Positions 34,992 through 45,283 of a stretch of DNA of 64,000 nucleotides are shown here, piece after piece; the stretch's first letter is position 1, and each line of letters begins with the position of its first letter. The position numbers and the translations under genes were made by a program. The notes beneath the pieces were generated by a model. The model saw nothing but the letters and a program-made list of their open reading frames with translations. It was not told the DNA's origin and made no database searches. Origin of the DNA: Falciphora oryzae (Eukaryota; Ascomycota; Sordariomycetes; Magnaporthales; Magnaporthaceae); assembly GCA_000733355.1 (NCBI GenBank), contig JNVV01000042.1:62001-126000 (forward strand), in the 5' to 3' direction.

Positions 34992-36719
34992 CTAAGCCGA
35001 GCCCCATCCTCTCGGGTCCGAGGCCGGCATCAGGCTGCTGTCCAAAGCGCGCTTCAACACATGGCTCTGCTCAAACGCGTTCCGCCGCCGCACGCCCAGC
35101 GCGTCCAAGCTCGGCGGCGCTTCGGCCTTGTAAATGGGCTTCGGCGGAGGCCGCGGCGCAGGCTCCAGCATCCTGCCGTCCTGCTTCCACGGCGTGTCTG
35201 ATTCCGACTGTGGCTGCTGCTGCTGCTTCTGCGGCCGCCCGTTAGGCTGCGCAGCCGGAGCCGCTGCTGCTATGGGTGGTAAGGACGATGGCGACCACGA
35301 CAGCGACGTGTTTTGGACGAGCCACTTGGCGAAAGCGATTACTCTTGAGATCCCAAATATGAGCCTGACGAGGATCATGACCCCCGGGTGCTGGAGCAGC
35401 TCGTCGCGCTGGGCCTCGAAGGACGACGGGGTCGCGCTCTTGGGGACGGCGGCGATGGCGGCGAGGAACTCGCTGTTCACGGCCGTTGTGCTTCCCGTTT
35501 CCACTACATCGTCAAAGGCCGACTCGGCACGGTACCGCTGGCCAATCTCTGAAAATCCTAGATGCGAGGGGGCCATGCTGGGCGCTGTCTGGTTGCCGTC
35601 GAGCGGGCTCCTGAGGGCTCGGAGCAAGAAGGCGTCCCCGCCCCCGTTTTCTCTGGCGTGGCCACGGCTTTCCACTCCCCCGTCTTGGCCCTCCGGAAGG
35701 TGGTGCGCAGGCGGCGGTCCGAGTCCTTGGTGCTCCTGGAAGAACCGTGCCTGCGTAGGGCCCCTGACCTCGTGGATGGGGTTGTCGTTCTCCATCTGCA
35801 TCGCCATGTCCAGGCCGTCGACGATGTCGTTGAGCCTCCTTGTCGACACCGCCCGCCCGCCAAAGTCCATGTGCGTCAGGGTCGAGTGGTCCTTGTGGCC
35901 CATCATTCTCGACGAGAAGCGGGCGAGGCCGTGGGAGGCGCCGTGGCTCTTACCCCGCAGCCGCCCTTCGATCTCGACGCGCATGTAGACGGGCCTCCGG
36001 CTGTGCTCGAAGGCGAAGGCCGTCTTGTACTCTTGTCTGTGCGGCTGGTCTGGCGCGAGCGTGTTCTCGGTCAGGTCCCACCGCAGCGTCCGGAAGCCCG
36101 ACCTGCCCTCGGGCCTGCAGATGGCGCCTCTGAACGTCCAAGACCCGGCGTGGTCTTGGAACGAGGTGGACTGGCGGCCCATGCCACCGACCTCGAACCC
36201 CGCGGCGCCGATTATGGGGGTGAAACAGTTGGTCGTGGCCTCGGAGCGGTGCGTCTTCTCGCCGGAAATGAAGCTGGGACCGCAGCTGGAGATCTGGACG
36301 GCGTGTTCGGAGCTCTGGGAGTCGTGGCGCCCACTACCCGACCTTCTTCTTCTATTCTTGGCGAGCGCGTAGGACGAGATGTCGTCCTCGCCCAGGGTGA
36401 TGTAGACGGTGGCGTGCTCGAGCCAGTAGCCCGTGGGCTGGTGGAAGGCGAGGTCCATATACACGACGCCCGCTGGGCTCCTTCTCTGGTGTCTGTTGAG
36501 GACGCCCCACTGGGACCGTGTCCAATGGTATTTGCAGTCGATGTTCACCTTGCCGAGGGTTTCGTGGCCCACGCAGAGGTGGGAACCCCGTGCCGTCTCC
36601 TCGTCGAACCGCTCAAAGTCGTTCTGGCCATAGCGCCGCACCCGAATCGCTGGCCCCTGGCGCCGCGCTGCCCCAGGTGCCGGTGACGGGCTTCTGGCTT
36701 TGGCGATCTGGCCGTCCAT
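34992..36719 (-). CDS. gene A: fungal protein of unknown function with C-terminal hydrophobic segment
   Basis: This is a single exon of 575 residues from ATG 36719. I do not recognise a named domain. Residues about 25-290 look like an ordered, beta-rich module: 'VVYMDLAFHQPTGYWLEHATVYITLGEDD', shown here as 'VYMDLAFHQPTGYW' and 'ATVYITLGEDD', then 'CFTPIIGAAGFEVGGMGR', 'SWTFRGAIC', 'LRWDLTEN' and 'YKTAFAFEH', and ending in 'VYMRVEIEGRL'. A low-complexity middle follows. A hydrophobic stretch at about residues 457-478 ('VMILVRLIFGISRVIAFAKW') could be a membrane or amphipathic segment. The tail is Pro/Gln-rich. It is head to head with gene B, 548 bases apart. Decayed copies of parts of both lie at 40.2-41.5 kb, which shows that this pair belongs to a duplicating family. 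Its function is unknown. Confidence 0.75.
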   Translation of the reverse strand: MDGQIAKARSPSPAPGAARRQGPAIRVRRYGQNDFERFDEETARGSHLCVGHETLGKVNIDCKYHWTRSQWGVLNRHQRRSPAGVVYMDLAFHQPTGYWLEHATVYITLGEDDISSYALAKNRRRRSGSGRHDSQSSEHAVQISSCGPSFISGEKTHRSEATTNCFTPIIGAAGFEVGGMGRQSTSFQDHAGSWTFRGAICRPEGRSGFRTLRWDLTENTLAPDQPHRQEYKTAFAFEHSRRPVYMRVEIEGRLRGKSHGASHGLARFSSRMMGHKDHSTLTHMDFGGRAVSTRRLNDIVDGLDMAMQMENDNPIHEVRGPTQARFFQEHQGLGPPPAHHLPEGQDGGVESRGHARENGGGDAFLLRALRSPLDGNQTAPSMAPSHLGFSEIGQRYRAESAFDDVVETGSTTAVNSEFLAAIAAVPKSATPSSFEAQRDELLQHPGVMILVRLIFGISRVIAFAKWLVQNTSLSWSPSSLPPIAAAAPAAQPNGRPQKQQQQPQSESDTPWKQDGRMLEPAPRPPPKPIYKAEAPPSLDALGVRRRNAFEQSHVLKRALDSSLMPASDPRGWGSA

Positions 36720-37267
36720 TGAGGGTGTCTATGTTGCAACGGGGGACTCGGCTTTGGTGATGGAAGAGAAAAGGGGCAGGACCCGGTTTCTCAGTTGCAC
36801 TGGTCGAGCAAAGCAACCCAAAAGCATGTTGAAAGCAGGCGAGGATAGAGAAGTGAAAGGAGGGGAAGTTCGGGATGATGCGGAAAGTGAAGCGTCAGCC
36901 TTCGCCTACGCAAGTTGGGGGCGCATTGCAATGTGGGCGACGGGGGGCGAATTCCTATGCTCCTGGTCAAGGAGGTAAGGCTCTGGTCGCAAGCTCGCTA
37001 GGTGAGAGGCCTCTCGCGTCACGGCTTACGAACCACTTTTGACCTTGAAGCCGGGCGGTGCAGCCTCCACACCATCTTCTGGGAGAGCTGGTCGGCTTGG
37101 CTTGCAGGTCTAAGCCAGCCGCACTCGCCTCGGGCCACCACTTAGAACAACGAAAAACCAAGAAATGGGCGATAAAAGAGGCGGAGGCGCCAGACTAGTC
37201 ATGCATTCTGCCATGAGCCAAACATCAGCCAAACGTTCGCTTGTCGCCGCTCACCCTGCCACTCGGC
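36720..37267. promoter_or_regulatory. divergent promoter region of genes A and B
   Basis: This interval of 548 bases lies between the divergent start codons. An upstream ATG at 37213 opens a short ORF, out of frame with gene B, that runs past the proposed gene B start at 37268. It could act as a uORF if it is in the leader. No TATA box was recognised. Confidence 0.45.
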
Positions 37268-39832
37268 ATGTTTGTCCAAAGCCCTGAAAGGATGCCATCA
37301 CGGAGTCGGAGCTCCTCGCCCGCATGGGGAAACGACAACACGCACATCGCCATCAAGGGGCGGCCGCGCGCTAAAAGCCGCTCGCCGCCGCAAGATGACG
37401 CTGCGGCGCCGCCGGCCACTCGACCTTCGTCGCAGCATGGACCCTCCCGACCGCTATATGGCCGCAGGAGCAGCAGCGGCAACAGCCTCAACAGCAACTT
37501 GTTGGCACCCCCGCCGCAGCGACACGAAGACATTGCGAGAAAGATCAACGATCTTCTGAGCAGTAAATCGTCCCGAGGTGCTGCCGTGTCTCACGCTATC
37601 GATTACAGGTACGACGAGGACGAAAACGAGTGGTACGACTACGATGGCGAGAGCGACTCCAGCAGCCAGGTCAGGGGCATTGGCGAAAGGGAAGAGAGGC
37701 CGTCTGCCTCCCCCGAGAGGTCGGCCATCCTTCACGTGGACCCGCTCTCGCCCCAAGATATGACGGTCCACATGTCCCTCCCCGTGGGCGATGACCTGGA
37801 GGACGTGCTGGAGGAGTTCTCGAGACTGCGGAGACTAGGGCGCTTCTCGGATGCCCTCGAGTTCTTTGGAAGGGAGCAGCTGGGCCATTTCATAGACAAC
37901 AGGTACGTGCTGCTCCAGTACGGGCAGTGTCTGTTTGAGGCTGGCTGGGTGGGAGAACTCGGCCGGCTGGCGGAACAGCGGGCAACGAAGCCTGAGAGGG
38001 ACGCACTTGGTATCAGCTGGAGCCTCCTGAAGTGGATGGCCGAGGTGGAGACGCCGCCTCTTGACGAGCAGAGAAACATCCTGGAGGCTGGCATAGTGAT
38101 GCTGCGCGGCAAGTGGCCAGTGCTCGACTCAACCGAGATGAACATTCTCTGCGCCATTGTCAGCCAGAGCACTGCATTCGTGGGTTGCTTCAGCCCCGAC
38201 GACTGGGGCAGCCTTTACGAGCACTTGATCGACGAGGGAATGGTGTGGGAGTTCCGCGACTTGGTCCAAAGCATTCCGCTCGCGCACTGGGCGCCCCTGC
38301 GCAGCGACAGCCGTTCGGTCGAGCCGGGGTATGCCGCGGCAGCGGGCGGCCAGAGGATGGGCGATAGGGTCCCGGAGCGGCTCTTCGGCAGGTGGAACGG
38401 CGGCAGCGACGACCTGGGGCCTCTCGAGGAGTCGACGCTGTTCGCCCTGCTCGACGTGTCCACCACCTTGTGCCTGCTGGCCATGAAGGAGGCGGACAGC
38501 GACGCGAGGGCCGAGCGGTGGTTGGGCGTTGCCCGGCGGCACGCAGCGGAGCTGACCTCGCGGGACGAGGGGCACATGGTCTCGAGGCCGTACTTGCGCT
38601 GGGTGATGGCGGGCGTTTTCAAGACGGACTACAGGAGCTGGGAGTGCCGCGGCCAGTACACCTTCAGCGGGACGCTGCGGCGGGGAAGCTTTGCCGTCTC
38701 GGCCAAGCTGTTCCCCTTCTTCACGCCCGTCATCTACATCCCCTCGTCCGACGAGGCGCCCGGGTGGCAGCCGCTGCGCAGGCGGCCGGACGAGGCCACC
38801 GTCGAGACGGTGAACGCGGTGCTGCAGGCCGCCGAGGGCATGGGCGACCAGCGGGTCCAGGCGGGCTGCCTGCACGAGCTGATGCACCAGCGGGCCGAGG
38901 AGGCCGAGGACGTCATGCGCGCCCTGCACGAGCTGTGGACCGTGGCGGGCGACTCGCCCAGCCGGCGGCTGGCGCACCTGTTCCAGTACATGCTGGCGAG
39001 GGGGCCCGAGGCGCGCGAGAGGCTGCGGCGGGACATCCTCGTCAACGGCCGGTTCCCGAACTCGTCGTCGCTGCAGTACGCGCAGTACATGATCCTGCGC
39101 GCGCTCTCGCCCAAGGCGTGGGACAAGCAGCACTACGAAACGGAGGCCGAGCAGATGCGGCAGTACCAGGGCCACTGGAACAACATGCTCGCAGACCTCG
39201 CCGCCGCGCAAAGGCGGCCGTCGGGGGGTGGAAGCGGCGGTGTTCCGGCACCGCGGCTCGGGAGGACGCCGTTCGCCTCCCGGCCTGCTTCGGAGGCGCG
39301 TGCTGGCCCGAGGGAGCTGGCAGGGTTCATTGAGTACGGCCTGTCGTCCGTCCCTGCCACGCGGCGGCAGTCGGTGGAGGGCAGCGCAGAGCCGGGAATC
39401 TATGTGCCACGGAGAGGCCGCTCGTCCGGAGGACCGGCCAAGCAGAAGCAAGGGACGCGAAGCGACCGAGATAGCGGATGCTTTGAAGAGTCGACAGCAT
39501 CTCCGCCGATCCCCAGGTCAGAGTCCGCAGAACTGCCACCGATTCTCGAGACGTCCGAACCCGCTGAGGCGCCCCGTCCCGAATCGGAGTATGATGACTG
39601 GGATGACACGCACGCCGCCGGCGACTCGGGCCGGGCCGGATCGAGAGAGGCGGGGCCAAGTAGTAGGAGGAACGGGAGGGTTAATTTCGAGAGTGAGGGT
39701 AAGGGGAGAGGCGGCCGCGCGGATAAAGCAAGCGAGACAGTGTCGTCGGCCGAACCGCAAAGGGCGGAATCAACCAGCGTGGCTGGTGTCAATAGCTCTC
39801 ATGTACTATCTGTGGATGAGTCGGCAGAATAG
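37268..39832 (+). CDS. gene B: large helical-repeat-like fungal protein, unknown function
   Basis: This is a single exon of 854 residues from ATG 37268. The frame is open to 37241 only through TTG, and ATG 37292 is an alternative start. The first 140 residues are Ser/Arg/Pro-rich and acidic, so probably disordered. Residues about 175-660 read as stacked helices: 'LEDVLEEFSRLRRLGRFSDA', 'YVLLQYGQCLFEAGWVGEL', 'LHELMHQRAEEAEDVMRALH' and 'LAHLFQYMLARGPEARERL', resembling TPR/Sel1-like solenoids without a clear consensus. One less helical patch contains 'LFPFFTPVIYIPSSDEAPGW'. The C-terminal 200 residues are low-complexity. It is divergent from gene A. A fragment homologous to the 'TPVIYIPSSDEAPGW' region occurs again at about 41430-41520. 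I do not assign a function. Confidence 0.78.
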   Translation: MFVQSPERMPSRSRSSSPAWGNDNTHIAIKGRPRAKSRSPPQDDAAAPPATRPSSQHGPSRPLYGRRSSSGNSLNSNLLAPPPQRHEDIARKINDLLSSKSSRGAAVSHAIDYRYDEDENEWYDYDGESDSSSQVRGIGEREERPSASPERSAILHVDPLSPQDMTVHMSLPVGDDLEDVLEEFSRLRRLGRFSDALEFFGREQLGHFIDNRYVLLQYGQCLFEAGWVGELGRLAEQRATKPERDALGISWSLLKWMAEVETPPLDEQRNILEAGIVMLRGKWPVLDSTEMNILCAIVSQSTAFVGCFSPDDWGSLYEHLIDEGMVWEFRDLVQSIPLAHWAPLRSDSRSVEPGYAAAAGGQRMGDRVPERLFGRWNGGSDDLGPLEESTLFALLDVSTTLCLLAMKEADSDARAERWLGVARRHAAELTSRDEGHMVSRPYLRWVMAGVFKTDYRSWECRGQYTFSGTLRRGSFAVSAKLFPFFTPVIYIPSSDEAPGWQPLRRRPDEATVETVNAVLQAAEGMGDQRVQAGCLHELMHQRAEEAEDVMRALHELWTVAGDSPSRRLAHLFQYMLARGPEARERLRRDILVNGRFPNSSSLQYAQYMILRALSPKAWDKQHYETEAEQMRQYQGHWNNMLADLAAAQRRPSGGGSGGVPAPRLGRTPFASRPASEARAGPRELAGFIEYGLSSVPATRRQSVEGSAEPGIYVPRRGRSSGGPAKQKQGTRSDRDSGCFEESTASPPIPRSESAELPPILETSEPAEAPRPESEYDDWDDTHAAGDSGRAGSREAGPSSRRNGRVNFESEGKGRGGRADKASETVSSAEPQRAESTSVAGVNSSHVLSVDESAE

Positions 39833-40159
39833 CGAGCGTGTTCGATGACGTGGGAAGAAGGGAGGACGCACGGGGATTCAGATCGGATCCCGGGGCTATC
39901 GTCGTCGTCGTCGTTGCGATTTGGAAGGGTGTCGGGGAGCGCTGCTTTGGCGGCGGGCGTTGATGTTTATAAAAGCCTCGACCGGCCTGAGCCCGTGTTG
40001 CAAAAGTGCGGCGTCGGGTGACAATACAAACAATGTCTTCTGCCTGGACCTCAATATTGTGAGGCCAAACTCCCTTGTGCCTTTGGTTTCTCGCTTTCTA
40101 GTTACTGTATTGAGTAGTTATGCTTAGGATTGTAAATAGGGGGGTTTCCATATGCTATC
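39833..40159. other. 3' flank of gene B
   Basis: This interval of about 330 bases contains a short GTC/GTT triplet run near 39899-39916 and no gene. It marks the junction between the intact gene A/B pair and the decayed copies that follow. Confidence 0.5.
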
Positions 40160-41424
40160 CAGACTTAGACCAACACGTGGCGTCGCTCATGAACAAAGCT
40201 CTGTTTTCTTAAATTGGAAGCGCGCCATACGCCGCCGCCGATCGCGTATCCCAGCACACGGCCCCCGCCCAAATCTATTCCATCGACGCACACCCCGTCG
40301 GGGCCTAAATGAGCGGCGCGCGCGCGTCTACCTTGCAGCGAGGCTTCGCTGGAGCCTGCAGTGCCGGCTCGGGCTGCCCGTCGGGCTTCGCGACGCATTC
40401 CGTTCCGATCCCCCGCTGCCGCTCGAGACTCCGGAGCTGGAGCTGCTATCGGCGTGGAGCGAACGAGGAGGGGCGCCATGCTACCTTGGCGCCCGCGCCG
40501 GCCCTCGTCTCGCGCCGTGATGGCCTGGCTTTGTACACCTCGGGAAACGCCGGCGTAGGGAACGCGGCCGCAGGAGCGATATTTCTTTCCCCTTCTTCAC
40601 GAGACGGTCTACGTACCTGGTTGGCTCGGCCCTCCGGAGCTCTCGCGAGGCACCGGCGGAGGCCGACGACTTGGGCCGGTCTCCGCGCGGGAAATTCGAA
40701 CAAGCCTGCTCGGGCGAGCGCCTTCCGGGTTCGTTCGTGGCATCCTGGGGGGCTGTCCGACCGCCCGCCGCATGGGATCCGGAGGGACTTGGAAGCAGTC
40801 GAGAGCATCGCCGGCGCCTTGTTCCCTCTCGCGCGGGGGACCGGGCTGTCGGGGTCCTCTGGGCTGCTCTCCCGGTCCATGATCTTGGTCGGCTGGGAAG
40901 GGAGGTGTAGGCGACGGTCCCGGCCTTTGTCGCCTATCGTGCTGGGCGAGAAACGGGCGAAGCCTGGTGTAGCGCCGTTGGTCTCGCTCGTCCGCCGCCT
41001 CTCGATTATAACACCGCGCATGTCAATGGGCTTCCGCCTGCGCACCGAGACGAACGCAGTTTTGTACTTTTCCCGGAGAATTCCTCGGCCAGGTTCCGCG
41101 AGAGTATCCGGAAGCCTGGTCTGCCCACTGGCTTGCCGACGGCCCCTTTGAACGTCCAAAACCAGATGTGATTTCAAAAACGGAGGCAGACCGACGGTCC
41201 ATCCCGCGGGGGGTCGACCGTGGAAACGAAGGGGCTGCTCGTGGCCTCGACGCGGTGCGCCTTCTCGTCAAAAGATTCAACTATATTCAACTATAACCGT
41301 ACCTAAACCATCCAGATGGCGTGGCTAGACGAGCTGTCGTTCTCGCCGAGGATGACCCATACGGAGGCACGCTAGGACGAGTCGCCCAGCGGCTGGCGGA
41401 CGCCGCTTTGTCTCCCTCGACCTC
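40160..41424 (-). pseudogene. gene A relic (A'), decayed tandem copy
   Basis: Minus-strand sequence here is collinear with gene A but broken by frameshifts and stops. The segment at about 40860-41290 matches gene A at about 35830-36250. For example, 'KYKTAFVSVRRRKPIDMRGV' corresponds to 'EYKTAFAFEHSRRPVYMRVE', and 'GFARFSPSTIGDKG' to 'GLARFSSRMMGHKD'. A second frame carries 'GPSASQWADQASGYS' beside gene A 'GAICRPEGRSGFRT'. At DNA level, 41310-41420 matches gene A around 36360-36490, including the 'GAGCTGTCGTTCTCGCC' block beside 'GAGATGTCGTCCTCGCC'. The part below 40860 is only weakly alignable by eye. Differences include G-to-A changes but also transversions and indels. It is not expected to encode a protein. 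Confidence 0.8.
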
Positions 41425-41530
41425 CACTTGTTACGCCCACATTTGCATCCCTCGGTCCAACGAGGAGCCCGGGTAGCAGCGGCCGCGCGGCCGGTCAGAC
41501 GAGTTTACGGACGAGAGTGGAAATGCTGCC
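41425..41530 (+). pseudogene. gene B relic fragment (B')
   Basis: Plus-strand DNA here closely resembles gene B at about 38725-38815, the region encoding the 'TPVIYIPSSDEAPGWQP' segment. Shared blocks include 'CGCCCRYMWTYTRCATCCC' and 'GACGAGGCGCCCGGGTGGCAGC' in gene B beside 'AACGAGGAGCCCGGGTAGCAGC' here. One tryptophan codon has become TAG. The orientation relative to the A relic is the same as in the intact pair, but the 5' part of the gene is missing. Confidence 0.7.
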
Positions 41531-41782
41531 ATAACGGCGCCACGCAGCCCCGAGGCTAGCAGATACCGAGCAATACCTGTGAGCAAGCCCTTTTGGCTTT
41601 CAGCCTCAGCTGGGTCGGTACGTTGCAAACGTTCTATCAGCTTCAATTTGGGAAGAGCATCCTCAAAGCCAAAGGTTCTTTTAACACCCGGATAATTAAC
41701 AATGATGATTTTGGCCACCCGCAACCTTTAGTCGAAACTGGGACGCAAAAACCGGAGCTCCCCAGTCTACGGACGATTTTAC

Positions 41783-43112
41783 ATGTGCGCAGCCGAGTTT
41801 AGCTCACAGCTCCTGGGAGTTCCAGGGTTCTTGGAAGACCAAGCTCATCGAGTTGATGGCTCAGCTGGCACTGCCGGCCCCCGCCACCGACAAGGCGGCA
41901 AGATTTCTGTGGAGAAATTGCGCGAGACAGGAGGCAGGATCAAGTTCAAGCGCAGCAGACAAAGCCAGCACGAAGCCTGGCCGACCACGTACGAAGCCAT
42001 CGGCCGGAAGATGAACTCTTGGATCGAGAAGATTCCGAAAGACAATCAGACATACGAGGGAGGCTACAAGGCCACAAGGGCCAACATTGGCCCATTTTCG
42101 CCGAGACACCAGCCAAAAGCCTCCGCAGGGCCCTGTGGGAGCTGAAGCTGCTGTTCGTCATTTACCGCGCCCTCCACGGCGCCAAGCCGACGGGGGGCTC
42201 CAGCGTTCCGAAATGGATCAAGGATTCCAGACTGGATGGGCTGGGCCTCGCGCACCCGGGCGAGCGAAAGTTTGGCATCTTCGAAGAGGTTCCCGCGTTC
42301 AGGAACTTCTTCAACCACATCTACGAAGGCAAGCCGGGAGAGCCGCAACGCCCTCCTCAGGGGGCGGCACCGCTTGCTCTCAGGGGCCCGCACCGCCTCC
42401 GGCCCCGACCCCGAACGCCGCACAGGACGCCGGCCGGAGCATCGTGGTCACACCGCAGCCTCCGACCTTGAACCGACCGCCGCGCGGCGCCGGCAGGTCC
42501 TATGCCACGGAGCATCCGTCTCGGCAGCCGCCCGAAGCTTTGCCGCCGGAGCACGAGGAAGAGCACGAGCAAGAGCACGAGGAGAGGCCCGAGGGCGGCG
42601 AGCGGCCAAGCGCGAGGGACGCTCTGGAGCAGGTGCGGGCGGCTGTGGAAAAGGTGCAGGAGCCTCTGGAGGAGGCGCTGGAGGTCCGTCCAGAGGTGGG
42701 CACCGCCTATGGGGAAAGGGATTGGAACAAGACGGACGATGCTGTCGCAAAGATGGGAGACTTTGCGAAGCGCACAGGCGAGGTTTTGGGAAAAGCAATC
42801 GGCGTTGCGGGAAGCGTGCAGCAAGCGGGCTGCCACGGGAGCGACAACGCCTTGGAGAAAGTGCGGGCGGCGTTGGAAAAGGCGCGGGAGCTGTCGGGAG
42901 AGGGGCGAAAGGCCCACGGAGAGGCGTCCAATATCTTTCTGTTCGAATTGCCAGGGGTGTGGGATAAGATGCGAGATCCTGTTAGGAGGATGAAAGAATT
43001 TGCGGAGAAGACGGGTGAGGCTTTGGGGAAAGCAATCGACGTCCTGCAGAGCGGGCAGCGGGTTTGCGATGATGGGGGACGCCAGGCTGCCGAAGCGCAA
43101 GGCGGGCGATGA
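41783..43112 (+). pseudogene. gene C: frame-broken gene with a tandem helical repeat
   Basis: Protein-like sequence runs through three successive frames. The first covers about 41880-42110 ('ISVEKLRETGGRIKFKRS', 'YEAIGRKMNSWIEKIP'). The second covers about 42095-42370 ('LRRALWELKLLFVIYRALHG', 'FGIFEEVPAFRNFFNHIYEG'). The third covers about 42370-43112. No canonical introns reconcile them. The last frame contains two diverged copies of a roughly 70-residue unit. Copy 1 starts 'RDALEQVRAAVEKVQ' and ends 'FAKRTGEVLGKAIGV'. Copy 2 starts 'DNALEKVRAALEKAR' and ends 'FAEKTGEALGKAIDV'. Both read as charged amphipathic helices. It follows directly on the A'/B' relics. A decaying gene is the simplest reading; an unrecognised multi-exon gene or assembly indels remain possible. 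The function is not recognised. Confidence 0.55.
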
Positions 43113-43358
43113 TGGCGGTGCTGCGACAAAACGCCGGCGGCAACAGAGGGGCTGGGAGGGAATGGCAGCTGCGGAGGAAGCTTCTTCTGCTTTTCTTTTC
43201 TTTTCCTTTCTTTTCAAGAGGCATGTTGTACGGGCTTTCTCGTTATACTCAATGTCACTCTCTGTCTTCGGCGGTCATACCACCAACTCGTCCAAGTGCT
43301 GCTGTTTCAGTCGCCTTTGCGTTGTTTGCTTCCGATTTCTTGGTCCTTTGAACGAGAG

Positions 43359-43392
43359 CCGCTCCGTGCCATCTACCGCTCCGTGCCATCTA
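43359..43392. repeat. 17-bp tandem duplication
   Basis: Two adjacent identical copies of CCGCTCCGTGCCATCTA. It is probably a local slippage or repair product. Confidence 0.85.
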
Positions 43393-45267
43393 GATTTCCG
43401 GCTTTGTGTTGGGCTCCATCGAATTGCGCTCGTGTAGGCAGCAAAATTATGCCATCCTGGGTACCGGACGTTCTCCGAAGTGGAAGAACGTGACTTCGTA
43501 GTCGCGGGCACCTCCAACTCATGTGAATGCCACGATAGTTGCCGTACCAGATCTATGAGACGAGCGGAGGCTTCTGCCTCGTTCAACCCGTCTGGGATTC
43601 CCTGACCAGGGCACGCGTAGACTTTCCTGGCATCGTGACAACATTTTGGCATTCGTCTCGCGGGCCAAGCTAATTAGCCCAGTAGGGGGCCGCGCACTCG
43701 TCTCTTGATAATCAAGTGGGCAAGGTGCTAGGTTGACTCCGGCCCTGCAGCTCCATCACACGCGCGGAATCTTTGTTAATTAGCAGGTTTCGGCCCTGAG
43801 CCTGGGCGGGTCCGGCCTTGGGAATGTTGGCGATATCGACTGACCGAGCGCTCCATGCCGGGTGGAGGATGCCCACGATAGGATATGGCATCCGAGCTGG
43901 CGGTTAGGATAGACCGGACACGGCGGTGTTCCCACACAGAAGGCCTGCGCGTCGTTGCCAGGCAGGGAACCCCGGGCGAGAGCCCACAGACGTCCCCGCT
44001 ACCAGAGGAGCCGGGGGGGAGCAGCCGGCTGGGGACGTTGCAAAGTTTGTCAAGGGCAAATTAGCCCACGATGAGTTACGATCAAGCCAATCAAGCTTAA
44101 ATTTGAGGCAGAATGCATGGACGAACCCAGTATATCGCCGTGTCCGGAGCTGCGGTATCCGGGGACAGGGCGGGCCTCGATGATGGAACCCTGGGCAAAA
44201 GACTGCTGGCGGACTGGGAATCAAGGCCCGAGTTTGCTCGGCGGTTCCGCCTACCTGCTTATGCCTATCGTCCTTGTGATGCGGGATTCGGAGGGACGTT
44301 TGGATGCGAAGCGACGGGAATCATCTGGGAGCAGGGGAGGACGAGGGGTCTAGACACGCGCTTCGGCTAGAGGAAGAGGAGTGTGGAGATAGGTATAAGT
44401 AAGTTGGCGCTATTACTATTCGATGGTGGGTCTGTGGAGTAGGTAGATGGCATATGCCTGCGGATATACTACATAAGAAGCTAAGCAAGTGGGCGACACA
44501 GCCGGAGACTCGATAACTCCCGGACTCCCGCTCCGTCGGGTTCTCGACACGGCGTTACTCCTAATTTCCGGCCCCGTCACCTGGGGCTGGGAGCCGGTGC
44601 GGCCTCTTCGGGTGTGCTGTGTGTAGGGCCATAGCTGATGGCGATGCTTGACGTGCTCGCATTCGCATCGGAGTCTCGCACGATACGGGCATCGCGCCAC
44701 GCATCCCGTGCCGTTTCGGTGCGACATGTCCAGCCCGGGCAATTGGACCGTCGGCAGAGGGAGGGTCGAGAGTTGGCGCAATTGGTTGCGGGGAGTGAGC
44801 TGGACGGCACAATCCGTGCATGTGCTTCATGCTGGCTGCCCAGAAGTAACTGCACGGGCTACTGACCTAGGAGATGCCAGGCCATCAAGGCCACCAGCTC
44901 TGGTGGAGGCTGTGGCTGCACGTGGCCACCCAGCGACGCCAGCGGTCAACGATGTCGCTGTCGACGCCCTAAGCTATGGGAATCCTGAGCGAAGCCAGAG
45001 ACGCCCAGTGACGGGGACCCGACGGGCAGCCGGCATACAGAACAAATCCGATCTGACCAATGACATCCCCGGCCCGCCAACCCTGGCAACGCCGGGACAA
45101 TAACTCGATGCAACCGGCAGATTGCGAATACACGATGCGTACATGCATCCGTGGCTAGCCTGGATTGCTGCAGAAGCCTCCACCTGCTGGTTCTGGGTTC
45201 CGCCAACCTTGCTCGAATGTGCGCGGGTCTCGTTGGGAAAGAAGGGGAGAAAGAGAAGAAGGAGAAG

Positions 45268-45283
45268 AAAAAAAAAAAAAAAA
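45268..45283. repeat. poly-A tract (16 bases)
   Basis: An uninterrupted A run following A/G-rich sequence, in the region without supported genes. Confidence 0.9.

Noticed and set aside
40309..41151. 280-codon plus-strand ORF
   Set aside because: It is antisense to the gene A relic, where the recognisable homology is on the minus strand.
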